42,008 nucleotides of DNA from an uncultured Oscillospiraceae bacterium (GTDB lineage: Bacteria; Bacillota; Clostridia; Oscillospirales; Oscillospiraceae), in the NCBI GenBank assembly GCA_910578735.1, contig CAJTSQ010000020.1, forward strand, positions 1 through 42,008, in the 5' to 3' direction. The position numbers and the translations under genes are program-made. Shown piece after piece: positions 38,992 to 42,008 of this stretch (positions are counted from its first letter, which is position 1; the number at the start of each line of letters is the position of its first letter). The notes beneath the pieces were generated by a model that was not told where the DNA came from, searched no databases, and saw nothing but the letters and a program-made list of their open reading frames with translations.

Positions 38992-40140
38992 TTACCCCAC
39001 CATAAGCAGTTTGTGCAGCATCCGGCCGAAGATGCCGGGGACGGACAGACGTTCCACCGGCTGAGCGGCCAGGATGGGAACAGTATCCCGCAGTTCATCC
39101 CCCACATAGACCTCCAGACGGCCCAGAGTTTGACCCTGCTCCACCGGGGCCTCCACATTCTCCGTCAGGGAGAGACGGGTGGTTACCTGGTTCTCCTCCC
39201 CCTTGCGGACCAGCAGGCGGCAGTCCCGCTCCAGCTGGGGCTGGACTTGGGCCTGGGCGCCCAGGAGGACATCCACCGGGGCCAGCGGGGCGTCGGGGTA
39301 GACGGGGACCATGGCGCAGTTGGCGAAGCCGTAGTCCAGAAGGGCCTTGGCATCCTCAAAGCGCTGGTTGATGGAGGGGGAGCGCATCACCACGGCAATC
39401 AGCTCCATGCCGTCACGCTCCGCCGTGGCGGACATGCAGTATTGGGCGGATTTGGTGTAGCCCGTCTTAAGGCCGGTGGTCCCCTGGTAGAAACGGACCA
39501 GCCGGTTGGTGTTGGTCAGGCCAAATTCGCCGTTTCGAATAGAGTCCATCCAGATGGTGGTGTACTCCCGAATTTTAGGGTGGTTGAGGATCAGCTCCCG
39601 GGACATGAGGGCAATGTCGTAAGCGCTGGTCACATGGCCCTGGGCGGGCAGGCCGGTGCAGTTGAGGAACGTGGTGTCATTCATCCCCAGCTCCTGGGCC
39701 CGCTGGTTCATTTGGGCCACAAAGGCCCCCTCGCTGCCGGCCAAATGCTCGGCCAGAGCTACGGAACAGTCGTTGCCCGAGACTACTGTGACGCATTTAA
39801 TCATCTCAGACACGGGCATCTGCTCCCCCTCCTCCAGGTAGACCTGGGAGCCGCCCATGCCGGCGGCATAGGCGGAGACGGTGACCGGGTCGTCCAGGCG
39901 GATCCGGCCTGAGTCGACCGCCTCCATGACCAGAAGAAGGGTCATGATCTTGGTGACACTGGCGGGCTCCAGCTTGTCGTGGGCGTTTTCTTCTAAAAGA
40001 ACCGTTCCTGTCTCCTTCTCCATCAGCAAGCAGGAGGCACAGGACAGATTGAGGCCGCTGTCCGCCGGGGCGGCCCCGGACAGAGGGACGGCGGCGGTAA
40101 GCATCAGGGCAGCCAGCAGAAGCGACGTGAGTTTTTTCAT
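38992..40140 (-). CDS. Secreted D-alanyl-D-alanine carboxypeptidase (DacF/PBP5 type)
   Basis: This 382-residue protein has a Sec signal peptide (MKKLTSLLLAALMLTAAVPL) and a penicillin-binding serine peptidase domain. Ser61 and Lys64 are in SVTK, SGN is at 121-123 and KTG at 225-227. It trims the terminal D-Ala of peptidoglycan stem peptides. The C-terminal PBP5-like beta domain (about 280-355) is followed by a short amphipathic tail (GIFGRMLHKLLMVG) that would bind the membrane. The ATG at 40140 follows AGGAGG. Close relatives in clostridia include vegetative DacA and sporulation DacF, which cannot be told apart here. Confidence 0.93.
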   Translation of the reverse strand: MKKLTSLLLAALMLTAAVPLSGAAPADSGLNLSCASCLLMEKETGTVLLEENAHDKLEPASVTKIMTLLLVMEAVDSGRIRLDDPVTVSAYAAGMGGSQVYLEEGEQMPVSEMIKCVTVVSGNDCSVALAEHLAGSEGAFVAQMNQRAQELGMNDTTFLNCTGLPAQGHVTSAYDIALMSRELILNHPKIREYTTIWMDSIRNGEFGLTNTNRLVRFYQGTTGLKTGYTKSAQYCMSATAERDGMELIAVVMRSPSINQRFEDAKALLDYGFANCAMVPVYPDAPLAPVDVLLGAQAQVQPQLERDCRLLVRKGEENQVTTRLSLTENVEAPVEQGQTLGRLEVYVGDELRDTVPILAAQPVERLSVPGIFGRMLHKLLMVG

Positions 40141-40361
40141 AAAGGATTCCTCCTGATCCATGATTTTGCGGGTATGGTCAGGATGTGGAGGAGGTGTTTT
40201 TTCTATTCTTGAGGGGGGAATGGTAATTTTTTCAAACAAAGCACAGTGTAATCGCCGTGCCGTGAAAAAAGAGGCGAAACAGAGAATAAAAAAATTTTTT
40301 CTACTGTGTACTCAAACATACAACTTTCCTTCCGCGCCCGGTATGGGTGAGGAGGGATGAT

Positions 40362-40661
40362 GTGGCAAAGGCGAGAGGGCTCCCGGACCGGGAGCAGATC
40401 ATACGGCGGATGTGGAGGCTGGCCAACGCAGGAGCGGGGGACGCCGTCAAGCTGGCCTGTTTTCCGCCAGAGGAGTGGCGGGGGACCGACGGGCTGGACC
40501 TGGACGCCCTCACCGAGTTCAAACGGGGGAGCAATGGCGTGGTGGAGCTGAAATTTGTGGACCGGGGGCGGCTGCTGGAGCGGCTGCTGGATACCGTGGA
40601 CCACAGCGGCGAGGACCAGGTGGACCGCTTCCTTCAGGCCATGGAGGAGCAGGGGGGATAG
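40362..40661 (+). CDS. Putative phage terminase small subunit
   Basis: This 99-residue protein begins MAKARGLPDREQIIRRMWRL and continues with LANAGAGDAVKLACFPPEEW, then a strand pair (NGVVELKFVDRGRLLERLLD). It reads as a small helical DNA-binding protein. Its assignment rests mainly on its position one base ahead of the terminase large subunit gene and on resemblance to short proteins found there in Firmicutes phages. The GTG at 40362 is preferred because AGGAGGG lies five bases before it; another GTG at 40347 overlaps that site. It would recognise phage DNA and load the large subunit. Confidence 0.6.
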   Translation: MAKARGLPDREQIIRRMWRLANAGAGDAVKLACFPPEEWRGTDGLDLDALTEFKRGSNGVVELKFVDRGRLLERLLDTVDHSGEDQVDRFLQAMEEQGG

Positions 40662-40662
40662 C

Positions 40663-41913
40663 TTGGTCTTTTCCGAGAAGCAAAAACGGGCGCTCACCTG
40701 GTGGAGGCCCGGGTCTCCGGACCGGGGACGGCAGGCCATTATCTGCGATGGGGCGGTGCGCAGCGGCAAGACCCTGTGTACCGGCCTGTCCTTCTTCTGC
40801 TGGGCGATGCGCTCCTTTCAGAACCGAAACTTTGCCCTGTGCGGGCGGACCATTCAGAGCGTGCGGCGAAATATGCTGTCAGAGCTGATTCCCCTGCTGG
40901 AGAGGATGGGGTTTCAGTGTGTGCAGAAGATGTCAAAAAACGTGATCCAGGTGCGGCTGGGTGGGCGGCGCAACGATTTCTATCTCTTTGGGGGGAAGGA
41001 CGAGAGTTCCGCAGCCCTGATTCAGGGCATTACCCTGGCCGGGGCCCTGCTGGATGAGGTGGCCCTGATGCCCCGGTCCTTTGTGGAGCAGGCCGCGGCC
41101 CGGTGCTCGGTGACAGGGAGCAGGCTGTGGTTTTCCTGCAACCCGGAGTCGCCGGCGCATTGGTTCTATCAGGAGTGGATACTGAGGGCAGAGGAGAAAA
41201 ACGCCCTGCGGCTCCGGTTTACCATGGACGACAACCCGGGGCTGTCCGACGAGGTGCGCAGGCGGTACGCCAACACCTTTCAGGGCACCTTCTACCGGCG
41301 GTTTGTGCTGGGGGAGTGGGTGGCCGCTGAGGGGCTGGTCTATGATTTCTTTGATGGGAGCTTTGTGAAAGAGGCGCCGGAGGGGCCCTTTGAGGAGTGG
41401 TATGTGTCGGTGGACTACGGCACCTCCAACCCCACGTCTATGGGGCTGTGGGGGCGGAAGGACGGGGTGTGGTACCGGACCGGCGAGTACTACTACGACG
41501 GCCGGGCCGCCCGGCGGCAGAAGACCGACGAGGAGTACGCCGACGACCTGGACAGGCTGGCCGGGGACCGGCCGGTGCGGGCGGTGGTCGCCGACCCGTC
41601 GGCGGCCAGCTTCTGCGAGACCCTGCGCCGGCGGGGCTGGCGGGTGAAAAAAGCGGACAATCAGGTCCTGTCCGGCATCCGGCTCACCGCACGGCTGCTG
41701 AAAAGCGGGAAAATCGTGATTTGCAAGGGGTGCGAGAACGCGGTGCGGGAGTTTTCCCTGTACCGCTGGGATGACCGGGCTCAGGGCCAGGACCAGGTGC
41801 GCAAGGAGCACGACCACGCCATGGATGAGATTCGGTACTTCGCCGCCACGGTGGCCGGAAAGGAGGGCCGGGGCGGAGTGTTTGCCGGGTGCGTGGAGAG
41901 AGGGAGGTTTTAG
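40663..41913 (+). CDS. Phage terminase large subunit, PBSX type
   Basis: This 416-residue packaging motor has an N-terminal ATPase with Walker A GAVRSGKT (30-37), Walker B GALLDE with Asp130-Glu131, and the coupling segment SCNPESPAHWFYQEW. The C-terminal RNase-H-like nuclease has YVSVDYGTSNP, VVADPSA and DHAMDEIRY, which carry the metal-binding acids. Length matches PBSX-family enzymes (about 400-430). The start is a TTG at 40663 with AGGGGGG five bases before it; upstream in-frame ATGs lie inside the preceding gene. All key residues are intact. The expected portal gene does not follow at once: a repeat element starts within 16 bases of the stop. Confidence 0.92.
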   Translation: MVFSEKQKRALTWWRPGSPDRGRQAIICDGAVRSGKTLCTGLSFFCWAMRSFQNRNFALCGRTIQSVRRNMLSELIPLLERMGFQCVQKMSKNVIQVRLGGRRNDFYLFGGKDESSAALIQGITLAGALLDEVALMPRSFVEQAAARCSVTGSRLWFSCNPESPAHWFYQEWILRAEEKNALRLRFTMDDNPGLSDEVRRRYANTFQGTFYRRFVLGEWVAAEGLVYDFFDGSFVKEAPEGPFEEWYVSVDYGTSNPTSMGLWGRKDGVWYRTGEYYYDGRAARRQKTDEEYADDLDRLAGDRPVRAVVADPSAASFCETLRRRGWRVKKADNQVLSGIRLTARLLKSGKIVICKGCENAVREFSLYRWDDRAQGQDQVRKEHDHAMDEIRYFAATVAGKEGRGGVFAGCVERGRF

Positions 41914-41928
41914 GAGAGAATAGGCCCC

Positions 41929-42008
41929 TTGCTAAAGGGGGCTGGCACGGCGCAGCCGTGACTGGGGGATTCCGTCTATGGGAAACTTTCCGCTTGTCGG
42001 AATCCCTC
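41929..42008. repeat. MITE-like repeat, truncated by the window edge
   Basis: The sequence CCCTTGCTAAAGGGGGCTGG, the hairpin CACGGC-GCA-GCCGTG and then ACTGGGGGATT matches the left end of the element at 14136 in layout and in several blocks. The right end lies beyond the window. It directly follows the terminase large subunit gene. Confidence 0.55.

Overview
The window looks like a chromosomal segment of a GC-rich clostridial gut-type Firmicute, most likely from the Oscillospiraceae (Flavonifractor/Oscillibacter/Lawsonibacter-like). This assignment is an inference. It rests on strong AGGAGG ribosome binding sites, sporulation genes (spmA, spmB), a zinc-ribbon AbrB, a clostridial glgBCDA operon, S-layer homology and CsaB-type surface genes, high GC in most genes, and short GTAGGGRCG palindromic repeats of a kind I associate with this family. 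I see no rRNA, tRNA or CRISPR array.

Layout. At 1-4027 an AraC-family regulator (cut by the window edge) is divergent from a sugar ABC importer made of a lipoprotein binding protein and two permeases. No ATPase gene is present, and the unit ends in a clear terminator. At 4100-9160 accessory genes of mixed composition follow: an AT-rich nitroreductase, a domain-permuted GH3 beta-glucosidase, a relic of a metallophosphoesterase, a geranylgeranyl-reductase-type flavoprotein and an NTF2-like protein. At 9302-11568 lies an orphan hybrid sensor kinase. At 11632-14319 come spmA-spmB (minus strand), abrB, a secreted protein of unknown function and a MITE-like element. At 14359-20863 pcrA is followed by a MacA/MacB-type ABC exporter operon. 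At 21013-24980 are a secreted SLH-domain protein, a 3-methyladenine DNA glycosylase and an EamA transporter.

The most unusual part is the minus-strand operon 32368 to 24994. It encodes, in order, a MurJ flippase fused in frame to an O-antigen-ligase-like polymerase, a GT4 glycosyltransferase, two DUF4330-type membrane-anchored proteins, and a GT4 glycosyltransferase fused to a CsaB-type pyruvyl transferase. Together they look like a secondary cell wall polysaccharide assembly system. Its pyruvylated product would be the ligand for SLH proteins such as the one encoded at 21013-23373.

At 38719 to 32527 is the glycogen operon glgB-glgC-glgD-glgA, preceded by a near-consensus promoter and interrupted by palindromic repeats, one of which carries the glgB stop codon. 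At 40140 to 38992 is a secreted D-Ala-D-Ala carboxypeptidase. The window ends with a phage-type terminase small/large pair (40362-41913) followed by a second MITE-like repeat that runs off the edge.
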